Assembly: GCF_029675105.1 (NCBI RefSeq)
Contig: NZ_JAQQFV010000012.1
Span: 1-64,000, forward strand
Direction of reading: 5' to 3'
DNA: 64,000 bases
Source: Nocardia anocheti
GTDB lineage: Bacteria > Actinomycetota > Actinomycetes > Mycobacteriales > Mycobacteriaceae
Numbering within the stretch: the stretch's first letter is position 1; the number at the start of each line of letters is the position of its first letter. This document shows positions 16,892 to 23,821 of the stretch, piece by piece. The position numbers and the translations under genes are program-made. A model generated the notes under the pieces. It searched no databases. It saw only the letters and a list, made by a program, of their open reading frames with translations, and had not been told where the DNA came from.

Positions 16892-17233
16892 ATGAGCACC
16901 GTCTATGTGATCGACACCGTGGTGACGAAACCGGGCCGGGCCAGGGAATTCGTCGACGCCTATCTGCGCGACTACGTCCCCGGCGCCCGCGATCGCGGGA
17001 TGCGTCTGGAACGGATCGTGGTGAGTCCGCCGGTGTGGTTCACCGACGCGTCGAACACCGTCGTCGCGACCTGGGCCCTCGACGGCGCGGCGGGCTGGTG
17101 GGAGATGACCTGGCGCGGCCGCCCCGACGAATCCGTGCGCCGATGGTGGACGCGGGCACAGGAGTGGATCACCGAACGCTCCCGGGCCACTGCGGCGTCC
17201 TACGACGAGGTGGACGGGCTCAACGATGTATGA
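16892..17233 (+). CDS. small conserved protein, probable ferredoxin-like alpha/beta-barrel fold
   Basis: This 113-residue protein has no motif I can name with certainty. The pattern MSTVYVIDTVVTKPGRAREFVDAY followed by VVATWALDGAAGWW resembles NIPSNAP/Dabb-type ferredoxin-like barrels, which often act as small cyclases or decarboxylases or bind hydrophobic ligands. The ATG at 16892 follows the -10 box by six bases, so the message is probably leaderless. The gene overlaps the next one by 8 bp. It shares the island operator with the esterase, so a role on a steroid intermediate is likely but unproven. Confidence 0.75.
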   Translation: MSTVYVIDTVVTKPGRAREFVDAYLRDYVPGARDRGMRLERIVVSPPVWFTDASNTVVATWALDGAAGWWEMTWRGRPDESVRRWWTRAQEWITERSRATAASYDEVDGLNDV

Positions 17234-17855
17234 GGTGATCCGGCTCGTGCACCTGGCACCCGGAGCGGACGAAAACGCGCTGATCGCCGATCTACGCGCG
17301 AGCGTCGGCACCGCCCGGTGGGCGCTGATCCAGCCGACCCTGCCGGGCGTGCGCAACGGCGGTGACATCCTGGTCCACCTGCGCTTCGCCGACCGCGCGC
17401 ACTGGTCGGCCACCGCCGCGCGACTCGCCACCGTCCTGGGCGACAGCGCGGTGACCCACGTCGACGGCGCCGAATACACCGGCGGCACTGCGGGGTTCGC
17501 GAACCCGCGCACACCCGCCACGGTCCACCGCGTCCTGCTGCTCCGCGTCGCCCCCGACACCCCACCCGCGACCGTCCGCGCATTCGAGGCCGACCTGCTC
17601 CGCATGCCCGCCCACATCCCGACCATCCGGTCCTGGCAGCTCAGCACCGTCCACCACGCCCTCGGATCGGCACCGTGGACCCACGTCTGGGAACAGGAGT
17701 TCACCGACCTCGACGGCCTGACCGGCCCCTACCTCCTGCACCCCATCCACTGGGCCCACGTCGACCGCTGGTTCGACCCGGAACACCCGGAATCGATCGT
17801 CCGCGACCGCATCTGCCACAGCTTCTGCCCGAACGCCTCACTCCCACACCCCTGA
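17226..17855 (+). CDS. tandem Dabb-domain (A/B-barrel) protein
   Basis: This 209-residue protein looks like two Dabb-like halves: about 1-90 (MYEVIRLVHLAPGADE and after) and 100-209 (VHRVLLLRVAPDTPPATV, HVWEQEFTDLDGLTGPYL, HPIHWAHVDRWF). The second half carries the typical Dabb order, ending in conserved His residues. Dabb proteins include stress proteins of unknown role and small cyclases. It starts within the end of the preceding gene, so the two are translationally coupled. Function is unknown; the promoter links it to the steroid island. Confidence 0.78.
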   Translation: MYEVIRLVHLAPGADENALIADLRASVGTARWALIQPTLPGVRNGGDILVHLRFADRAHWSATAARLATVLGDSAVTHVDGAEYTGGTAGFANPRTPATVHRVLLLRVAPDTPPATVRAFEADLLRMPAHIPTIRSWQLSTVHHALGSAPWTHVWEQEFTDLDGLTGPYLLHPIHWAHVDRWFDPEHPESIVRDRICHSFCPNASLPHP

Positions 17856-18136
17856 ACCAGCCGCCCCGGCTCCGAAGGACCCGGCATCGGACCGCCCGGC
17901 ACCCACCGTCGAGCATCGTGGGGCCTTGCGTCAGCCCGCCCTGAGCTCGTCCGGCCCGCCTCAGCCCGGCCCAGCCCGGCCCAGCTGAGTCCCGGCTTGG
18001 CTGTACCCAGCCCGCATCGGCTCAGCTCGCGAGCGCCGGATCCGCCGTGGTCCGGTGCGACGGTGCCTTTGTGGCGGCCCGGTGGCGATGTGTGGCAGGC
18101 CGTCGGCGGTCCCGATGATCCACGCTGTGCGCGTGT
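17856..18136. other. intergenic region between convergent genes, no gene seen
   Basis: This 281-bp stretch separates the Dabb gene and the IclR gene. It contains short low-complexity repeats of CAGCCCGGCC near 17960-17990. I see no convincing coding frame, RNA gene or terminator hairpin. Confidence 0.6.
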
Positions 18137-18994
18137 TCACGCCGTGCGCGTCACCTGCGGGTAGGCGTGTGGCCGGGCCACGGGGCCGCCGGTGAGCGGG
18201 CGTGGATGCTGCTGCAGGGTCGGGCGTACGCGTACGCGACCGTCGTCGACGTGGCGCCAGATGTTGAGGGCGGTGGTGCGTACCGGGGCGGTGAGGCGGT
18301 GGTCGAACAGGAGGCGGTCGACGGGGCCGCACACCGAGACGGCCGCGACGGCGGGTTCGCCGAGTTCGCCGATGGGGGCCGCCAGACAGCCGAAGCCGGG
18401 CAGGGATTCCTCGCGCTCGATCGCGACGCCGTGGGCGCGCACCTTGGTCAGCTCGGCGTCGAGGTGGGCCTTGGTGGTCAGTGGCCCGCGCGTCCGGGCG
18501 CCGGACTGCCCGGCCAGCGCTTCGGCCACCCGCCGCTCGTCGGAGTGGGCCAGGATCGCCCGGCCGACCGCGGTCCCGGCGGCGGGCCGCCGACCACCCA
18601 CGCGGGTGGGGACGGCCGCGGCCAGGTCGCCGCCGATCTTGTCCAGGTACACCACATCGGGCCCGTCGAGGACGGCCAGATGCACCACGAATCCGGTGAC
18701 CCGGTGCAGTTCGTGCAGGAACGGCATCGCCGCGCGGTGCAGCCGGTCCTGGTGCACGGCCAGCGAGCCCAGCTCCATCAGGCGCAGGCCGAGTTCGTAG
18801 TCGCGGCCCTCGCGGCGCAGCCAGCGCAGTTGCACGAGCCGTTCCAGCATGCGATGCGCCGAGGACCGGGGCAGGCCGGTCCGGCGCACGATCTGGGCGA
18901 GGGTGAGCCTGCCGGGCCCGTCGAAGGCGTCGAGCAGCAGGGACGCGCGATCGAGGATCGCACTGGGGGTGGTGGCCTCGGCCTGGATGACCAT
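18137..18994 (-). CDS. IclR-family transcriptional regulator
   Basis: This 285-residue protein has an N-terminal winged helix (about 11-70; TLAQIVRRTGLPRSSAHRML) and a C-terminal ligand domain (about 80-250; VYLDKIGG, AVGRAILAH, SLPGFGCLAAPI). IclR proteins often activate catabolic operons from sites just upstream of -35. The ATG at 18994 is preferred over that at 19006 because only the former has GGAG at proper spacing. Its place between the two halves of the island makes it the best local candidate for the protein that binds the repeated TCCCG palindrome. Its own promoter lacks that palindrome. Confidence 0.88.
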   Translation of the reverse strand: MVIQAEATTPSAILDRASLLLDAFDGPGRLTLAQIVRRTGLPRSSAHRMLERLVQLRWLRREGRDYELGLRLMELGSLAVHQDRLHRAAMPFLHELHRVTGFVVHLAVLDGPDVVYLDKIGGDLAAAVPTRVGGRRPAAGTAVGRAILAHSDERRVAEALAGQSGARTRGPLTTKAHLDAELTKVRAHGVAIEREESLPGFGCLAAPIGELGEPAVAAVSVCGPVDRLLFDHRLTAPVRTTALNIWRHVDDGRVRVRPTLQQHPRPLTGGPVARPHAYPQVTRTA

Positions 18995-19032
18995 GGAGCG
19001 CTCCATTCGGATCTACGAGCGGATGCCGAGTC

Positions 19033-19055
19033 GTATATTTCGATTAGGCATATAC
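19033..19055. promoter_or_regulatory. AT-rich inverted repeat upstream of the IclR gene
   Basis: GTATAT (19033-19038) and ATATAC (19050-19055) face each other 11 bp apart, in an AT-rich patch within otherwise GC-rich DNA. It lies about 40 bp upstream of the IclR start. It may be an autoregulatory operator or contain the promoter. Confidence 0.45.
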
Positions 19056-19112
19056 CTATTGATACCATCCGTTGTGCCCGTTGTCACACGAATCGGCAAG
19101 GTGTATCGACGA

Positions 19113-19157
19113 CGAAGGCCCCCGATCCGGGCGTAAAGCTCGGATCGGGGGCCTTCG
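19113..19157 (-). terminator. hairpin terminator after the extradiol dioxygenase gene
   Basis: A perfect 17-bp inverted repeat (19113-19129 and 19141-19157) with an 11-nt loop lies just downstream of the stop at 19172. It ends the leftward kshA-hsaA-hsaC-type operon. Confidence 0.85.
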
Positions 19158-19171
19158 GGGCCTGCTGGGGT

Positions 19172-20077
19172 CTACATGGCCGCCAGCGGTTCGCTGCCGG
19201 ACCAGTCGTGGCCCCAGTAGCTGTCGGCGGTGATCTCCTCGGCGGTGTAATACCGCTCGTCGACGCGCATGCCCTCGGTGCCGAACTCGATGTCCCAGCC
19301 GCCGGGCGCGCGCACGTAGAACGACACCATCTTGTCGTTGGTGTGACGGCCCAGCGTCGAGGACACCGAGAAGCCGTCCTTGGTCACCCGGTCCAGGGCC
19401 TGCCCGACGGCGTCGAGGCTGTCGACCTCGACCATGATGTGCACCAGCCCGGGCGCCCCACCGTGCGGCGCCGGGCACAGTGCCAGGCTGTGGTGCCGCT
19501 CGTTGACGCCGAGGAACCGCACCCGCATCGGCCCGAACTCCGGCGGCGCCGGGATCCGGAACGCGCCGCGCGGCAGGAAGCCGAGCACTTCGGTGTAGAA
19601 GTCGAAGGCGCCGTTGGGGTCCACGGTCGGCAGCACCACGTGCCCCAGTCCCTGCGCCCCGGTGACGAACTTCGCGCCGAACGGCGTCACCACCGGGCTG
19701 TGGTCGAGCACCGCGCCGTGGAACACCTCGAGGGTGGCGCCGGTCGGGTCCTCGAAGGTGATGACCTCCTCGACGCGGCGCGCGTCGGCCTCCTCGACCG
19801 AGAGCGGCTTCACCGCGATCCCGGCCGCCGTGACCGCGTCCTGCACCCGCACCAGCGCCGCGTGGTCGCGCACCTCCCAGCCGATGGTCACCACGGCGTC
19901 GGTGTCGCCCGGCACCACGGTCAGGCGCGCCGAACGTTCGTCCATCCGCAGGTAGAGCGCGTTCTCGTCCGGCCCGCTGCCCTCGGCGAAACCCAGGACG
20001 TCGAAGGCGAAGGCACGCCAGCGGTCCATGTCGGCGGTCTGGATCTTGACGTAGCCCAGGCCCTTGATGTCTGTCAT
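19172..20077 (-). CDS. hsaC: extradiol ring-cleavage dioxygenase (HsaC type)
   Basis: This 301-residue type I extradiol dioxygenase cleaves the catechol formed from ring A. The Fe(II) ligands are H146 (GLGHVVLP), H213 (LVHIMVEV) and E264 (WDIEFG). Two VOC repeats give the usual two-domain layout. Segments YLRMDERSARL, RHHSLA and GGWDIEFG-EG closely follow HsaC of Mycobacterium. It follows the oxygenase gene by 28 bp in a leftward operon. Its product would be cleaved by the hydrolase at 6716-7591. Confidence 0.92.
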   Translation of the reverse strand: MTDIKGLGYVKIQTADMDRWRAFAFDVLGFAEGSGPDENALYLRMDERSARLTVVPGDTDAVVTIGWEVRDHAALVRVQDAVTAAGIAVKPLSVEEADARRVEEVITFEDPTGATLEVFHGAVLDHSPVVTPFGAKFVTGAQGLGHVVLPTVDPNGAFDFYTEVLGFLPRGAFRIPAPPEFGPMRVRFLGVNERHHSLALCPAPHGGAPGLVHIMVEVDSLDAVGQALDRVTKDGFSVSSTLGRHTNDKMVSFYVRAPGGWDIEFGTEGMRVDERYYTAEEITADSYWGHDWSGSEPLAAM

Positions 20078-20105
20078 GTCGGTGTGTCCTTCGTGGGTGG
20101 TTCGG

Positions 20106-21284
20106 TCAGATCATCGAGCGCAGGTGCTCGGCGGGCTCGATGCCCAGGGAGCTCAGCGCCGAGGCGTGGTAGACGGTGCTGGGCACGTGGATGGCGTGCG
20201 CCAGGCCGACATGGGCGTCACGCCAATAGCGCTGCAGGGGCTTGTCGGTGCGCATGGCATTGCCGCCGGAACGGGCGAAGATCTGGTCCACGGCCGTCAC
20301 CGCGCGCCAGGCCGCGCGCACCTGGGTGCGCCGCACCGCCGCGCGTTCGGCGAAGCCGATCTCCTGGCCCGCGTCGACCAGGTCGTAGATCCGGTCGGCG
20401 TTGGCCAGCAGTTCCTGGCGGGCGGCGTTGATGTCGGCCGCCGCCTCACCGATGGCGAACAGCACGTACGGGTCGTCCTTGACGGCGGTGCCCTGGGCGC
20501 CGACCCGGTCGCGCTGGTAGTCCAGGTGCGCGGCCAGCGCGCCCTCGGCGATACCGACCACCGCCGAGCTGATGCCCAGCGGGAACATCGTCGACCACGG
20601 CATCTTGTAGAGCGTCTCGGTGACGCCGTACTCCTTCTGCGCGGTGCCGTCGATGACGTGATCGCCGTTCATCACCCGGTAGTCGGGCACGAACGCGTCC
20701 TCGACGATGATGTCCTTGGACCCGGTGCCGCTGAGCCCCACCACATTCCAGGAGTCCTCCACGATGGTGTAGTCCTCGCGCGGCAGGATCATGTGCAGCA
20801 TGGTCGGCGGCAGCGCCATCGACCCGTCGGGGTTGCCGAGCATGGCGCCCAGGAAGATCCAGTCGCAGTGGTCGGTGCCGGAGCTGAACTGCCAGCGGCC
20901 GTTGAAGATGTAGCCGCCGTCGACCGGGCGGGCGATGCCGGTGGGCGCGTAGGGCGAGGCCATCCAGGTGTCGTGGTCGTCGGACCACACCTCGTCCTGC
21001 ACCTTCGGGTCGGCGAAGGCCAGCTGCCACGGATGCACGCCGACGATGCCGGTGATCCAGCCGCTGGCCGGGTCCAGTGCGGCGGTGGCCATCACCGTCT
21101 CGGCGAACTCGCGCGGGTGCGCCTCGAATCCGCTGTACTTCTTCGGCTGCAGCAGCCGGATCGGGCCCGCCTGCTTGAGCAGCTGGGCGGTGGCGTCGGG
21201 TAGCTGCTTGAGCCGCTCGGCCTCGGGAGCCTGGGCGCGCAGCTGATCGGCGATCGCGGCGATATTGTCGAGAACCTTGGTCAT
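20106..21284 (-). CDS. hsaA: flavin-dependent hydroxylase, oxygenase subunit (HsaA type)
   Basis: This 392-residue protein has the acyl-CoA-dehydrogenase fold used by group D flavin monooxygenases. It aligns with HsaA, which ortho-hydroxylates the phenolic secosteroid 3-HSA. The central segment WQFSSGTDHCDW and the ending RSGGNAMRTDKPLQRYWRDAHVG are characteristic. It uses reduced flavin from a separate reductase, most likely the HsaB-like protein at 14264-14767. It lies between the kshA-like and hsaC-like genes, which is the biochemical order of action. Confidence 0.92.
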   Translation of the reverse strand: MTKVLDNIAAIADQLRAQAPEAERLKQLPDATAQLLKQAGPIRLLQPKKYSGFEAHPREFAETVMATAALDPASGWITGIVGVHPWQLAFADPKVQDEVWSDDHDTWMASPYAPTGIARPVDGGYIFNGRWQFSSGTDHCDWIFLGAMLGNPDGSMALPPTMLHMILPREDYTIVEDSWNVVGLSGTGSKDIIVEDAFVPDYRVMNGDHVIDGTAQKEYGVTETLYKMPWSTMFPLGISSAVVGIAEGALAAHLDYQRDRVGAQGTAVKDDPYVLFAIGEAAADINAARQELLANADRIYDLVDAGQEIGFAERAAVRRTQVRAAWRAVTAVDQIFARSGGNAMRTDKPLQRYWRDAHVGLAHAIHVPSTVYHASALSSLGIEPAEHLRSMI

Positions 21285-21318
21285 CGGAGGTGGTGCTTTC
21301 TGTCGGTGGGATGGCGGG

Positions 21319-22494
21319 TCAGGACAGGGTGTTGATGACGGCGCCGCGGGCGATGTTGTCGGCGACCTCGGCCTCCCAGCTGGTCACCGCGCGCTCGGTG
21401 TCGATCTCGAACTCGAAGCGCTTGGTCATGTCGTCGGTGACGTCCTCGACGTCGACGTAGAACTGCTTGTACCAGCGGCGCAGCTGGTAGACCGGCCCGT
21501 CCTCCTCCGACAGCAGCGGATTGTCGATGGGCGCCTTGTTCTTCCAGATCGCCACGTCCTGCTCGAAGCCGTACTCGACGCCCTGGGCGAACTGGGCGGC
21601 CATGGCGTTCGCGTCCGCGTCGGACATGCCCTGTGGCTTCTTGACCATCGCGCCGTACTGGAGCACGAAGGAGTTCTCGCTGACCGGGTAGTGGCAGTTG
21701 ATCAGCACCGTCTCGATGGTCATGCCGTTGGCCTCGCTCCAGAGCCAGTCGATCATGTAGGACGGGCCGAAATACGACGCGTCCGACCGCAAGGTCGAGT
21801 TCGGATCGTCGTAGCTGGTGCCCACCTCGATGTCGTGGCGCGGGGTCGAGCGCATGTACTGGGTGGCGACCGGGCCCTCGAAGACGTTCTTGAAGTAGCG
21901 CGGGAAGGCGTAGTGCACGTAGAAGAAGTGCGCCATGTCCACGACGTTGTCGACGATCTCGCGACAGTGCGAGCCCTCGATGAGCATCGAGTTCCAGGTC
22001 CAGTCGGTCCATTCCGGGGTGCCGTAGCCCTCGATCTCGGGGATGGTCACCGCGTCGGTGGGCTTGCTGCCCTGCGGGTCGTGCCAGATGTAGAGCTGAC
22101 CGTTGCGCTCGAGGGTCGGCCACGAACGGGTCTTGGCCAGCGGGGGCACCCGGCGCGCGTAGGGGATCGCGGTGCACTTGCCGTTGCCGCCCCAGCGCCA
22201 GTCGTGGAACGGGCAGGCGATCGAGTCGCCCTTGACGGTGCCGTGGGCCAGATTGCCGCCCATGTGACGGCAGAAACCGTCGAGCACGTGCAGCGCGCCG
22301 TCGGTCTCGGACCGGAACACCACCAGCGTGGTGCCGAAAGCCTTGACCTCATGCGGCTTTCCGTCGCGGAACGAGGAGAGCAGGCCCAGGCAGTGCCAGC
22401 CGCGGGCGAAGCGGGTGGGCGCCGCGGCGGCCTCGATCTGGCGATAGTCGGCGGTGGCGTCCAGGGATCGGCCGTTCGGCGGGTTCTCCGGCAT
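21319..22494 (-). CDS. kshA: 3-ketosteroid 9-alpha-hydroxylase, Rieske oxygenase (KshA type)
   Basis: This 391-residue Rieske oxygenase closely follows KshA of Mycobacterium. The [2Fe-2S] ligands are C75/H77 (CRHMGG) and C94/H97 (CPFHDW). The mononuclear iron site includes H189 and H194 (DMAHFFYVHYAF). The start is the ATG at 22494, which has GGAGG at ideal spacing, not the ATG at 22506 that precedes this sequence. With KshB (3805-4839) it hydroxylates C9, which together with 1-dehydrogenation opens ring B. It heads the leftward operon driven from 22536-22587. Confidence 0.93.
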   Translation of the reverse strand: MPENPPNGRSLDATADYRQIEAAAAPTRFARGWHCLGLLSSFRDGKPHEVKAFGTTLVVFRSETDGALHVLDGFCRHMGGNLAHGTVKGDSIACPFHDWRWGGNGKCTAIPYARRVPPLAKTRSWPTLERNGQLYIWHDPQGSKPTDAVTIPEIEGYGTPEWTDWTWNSMLIEGSHCREIVDNVVDMAHFFYVHYAFPRYFKNVFEGPVATQYMRSTPRHDIEVGTSYDDPNSTLRSDASYFGPSYMIDWLWSEANGMTIETVLINCHYPVSENSFVLQYGAMVKKPQGMSDADANAMAAQFAQGVEYGFEQDVAIWKNKAPIDNPLLSEEDGPVYQLRRWYKQFYVDVEDVTDDMTKRFEFEIDTERAVTSWEAEVADNIARGAVINTLS

Positions 22495-22535
22495 CGAAAC
22501 CTCCATGGTCTGACGGAGCGGGATGAGCTGCGCCG

Positions 22536-22587
22536 ATGGTCGCGCCGTCGCGGGGTGTCCGGGCGGCCGGGTTCCCGGTCAGCGGAC
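22536..22587 (-). promoter_or_regulatory. leftward operator-promoter for the kshA operon
   Basis: TCCCG-GTCAG-CGGAC lies at 22573-22587. On the minus strand CGGGAA is followed after 30 bp by GACCAT (22541-22536), a weak -10 box. It is back to back with the rightward copy at 22613-22663. Confidence 0.6.
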
Positions 22588-22612
22588 ATGTTTTCGACGC
22601 GACCGCGTGGCG

Positions 22613-22663
22613 TCCCGATGAGCGGGAGAGGAACCGGTCACAGCTCGCGCGCGGTCCTAGCGT
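22613..22663 (+). promoter_or_regulatory. rightward operator-promoter for the MaoC-like operon
   Basis: A perfect TCCCG-N5-CGGGA palindrome is at 22613-22627. CGGGAG is followed after 29 bp by TAGCGT at 22658-22663. The transcript would start about 25 nt before the ATG at 22693. Confidence 0.7.
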
Positions 22664-22692
22664 GACGGCACCTGTCTAGGAGAGGACTGCTC

Positions 22693-23256
22693 ATGGGTGA
22701 CGTCGCGATGGTGCTCGAGACCGAGGCGATCCGGGTGTTCGCCGCGGCGGCGCGCTCGGACAATCCGGCCTACCGGCTCGCCGACCGGCCGGTGGTCCCG
22801 CCGACCTTCCTGCCCGCCGACGCCGCGACCGTCGACCGCGCCGAGACCGACCACCGGTTCTTCGGCCCGCCCCCGCGCGCGGGCGATCGGCTCACCGCCA
22901 TCCGGGCGGACGCGGCCACCGAATCGCTGACCCGCTACTTCGACCGCACCGGCGGACTCGTCGCCGAATCCTGGGCGGCCGCCGAAGCCCTCGCGGGCGA
23001 CCCCGCGACCGCCCGGGCCGGAGCCCAGCTGGCCACCTACGCCACCGACTGGCTCGGCGCCGAGAACATCCGCCGCTTCCGCACCAGGGCGAGCAGGGCA
23101 CTGGCCTCGGGCGAAGTGCTGACCTGCACCGGGCACATCACGCAGAGTTACCGGCAGGACGGCGAACCTCGCGTCGACGTCACCCTGTCCGGGGCCGACG
23201 CGGCGGGCATCGTCGTCGTCCGCGCGTGGGCGAGCTTCGCCCACGACCGACCCTGA
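22693..23256 (+). CDS. MaoC-like hotdog-fold protein
   Basis: This 187-residue protein has an N-terminal part like MaoC-type dehydratase N-domains (EAIRVFAAAARSDNPAYR, VVPPTFLPAD, FFGPPPRAGDRL). The C-terminal part resembles the second hotdog (TDWLGAENIRRFRTRAS, GEVLTCTGHIT). The catalytic Asp/His hydratase motif of MaoC is not visible, and the protein is shorter than a true double-hotdog hydratase. It may be a non-catalytic partner, thioesterase-like, or a ligand binder. AGGAG precedes the ATG. It starts a rightward operon with the SnoaL-like gene 11 bp downstream. Confidence 0.7.
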   Translation: MGDVAMVLETEAIRVFAAAARSDNPAYRLADRPVVPPTFLPADAATVDRAETDHRFFGPPPRAGDRLTAIRADAATESLTRYFDRTGGLVAESWAAAEALAGDPATARAGAQLATYATDWLGAENIRRFRTRASRALASGEVLTCTGHITQSYRQDGEPRVDVTLSGADAAGIVVVRAWASFAHDRP

Positions 23257-23267
23257 GCAGGAGAACC

Positions 23268-23750
23268 ATGCCCGACACCGACCTCGCCACCCGGATCGCC
23301 CGGCTGGAGGCCGTCGCCGCGATCACCACGGTCAAGCACCGCTACTTCCGTGCCTGTGACGCCAAGGACCCGACCGGCTTCCTCGCCTGCTTCGTGGCGG
23401 GCGCGCCCCTGGACTACGGCCCGCTCGGCCAGCACGACGCCGAGGGCATGGCCGCGCTGTTCGCCTCGATCGCGCTGCGTCAGGTCGACGGCGGACCCGC
23501 GGTGCTCGACATGCACCACGGCGTCCACCCCGACATCACCGTCCACGACGACACCACCGCCAGCGGCCGCTGGACGCTGAAGTTCCGGCAGGTCAACCTG
23601 CTCACCGGGACCGAATCGGTGGCCACCGGCGAATACGCCGACGAGTACCGGCGGGTCGACGGCGAGTGGAAGATCGCACGCAGCACCTTCACCCAACTGT
23701 GGTCGATCACCCGACCGCTCGGTCCGGAGGATCGCGTGAAAAACGGCTGA
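23268..23750 (+). CDS. SnoaL-like domain protein
   Basis: This 160-residue protein has the cone fold seen in SnoaL-like and nuclear-transport-factor-2-like proteins (LEAVAAITTVKHRYFRACDAKD, HHGVHPDITVHDDTTASG, YADEYRRVDGEWKI). Such proteins include isomerases, dehydratases and small oxygenase subunits. It is not like the steroid isomerase at 10373 and lacks its EDPVGS motif. The ATG at 23268 follows AGGAG. It is in the same operon as the MaoC-like gene and may act on the same CoA ester or steroid; the reaction is unknown. Confidence 0.78.
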   Translation: MPDTDLATRIARLEAVAAITTVKHRYFRACDAKDPTGFLACFVAGAPLDYGPLGQHDAEGMAALFASIALRQVDGGPAVLDMHHGVHPDITVHDDTTASGRWTLKFRQVNLLTGTESVATGEYADEYRRVDGEWKIARSTFTQLWSITRPLGPEDRVKNG

Positions 23751-23756
23751 ATCCCC

Positions 23757-23793
23757 TCCGGACAGGCGTCCGGAATGGTGGAGTGTTCATAAT
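23757..23793 (+). promoter_or_regulatory. palindrome and possible promoter upstream of the third SDR
   Basis: TCCGGAC and GTCCGGA face each other at 23757-23763 and 23768-23774. CATAAT at 23788-23793 is a possible -10 box, 28 bp before the ATG at 23822. The hairpin may instead act as a weak terminator for the upstream gene. It is not the TCCCG island motif. Confidence 0.4.
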
Positions 23794-23821
23794 GCACATC
23801 GAGGTTCGGAGGTAGTTCGAC

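Noticed and set aside
4840..22692. KstR operators (TnnAACnnGTTnnA type) in the steroid island
   Set aside because: I looked in all island promoter regions and saw no convincing match; the shared element is the TCCCG-type palindrome instead.
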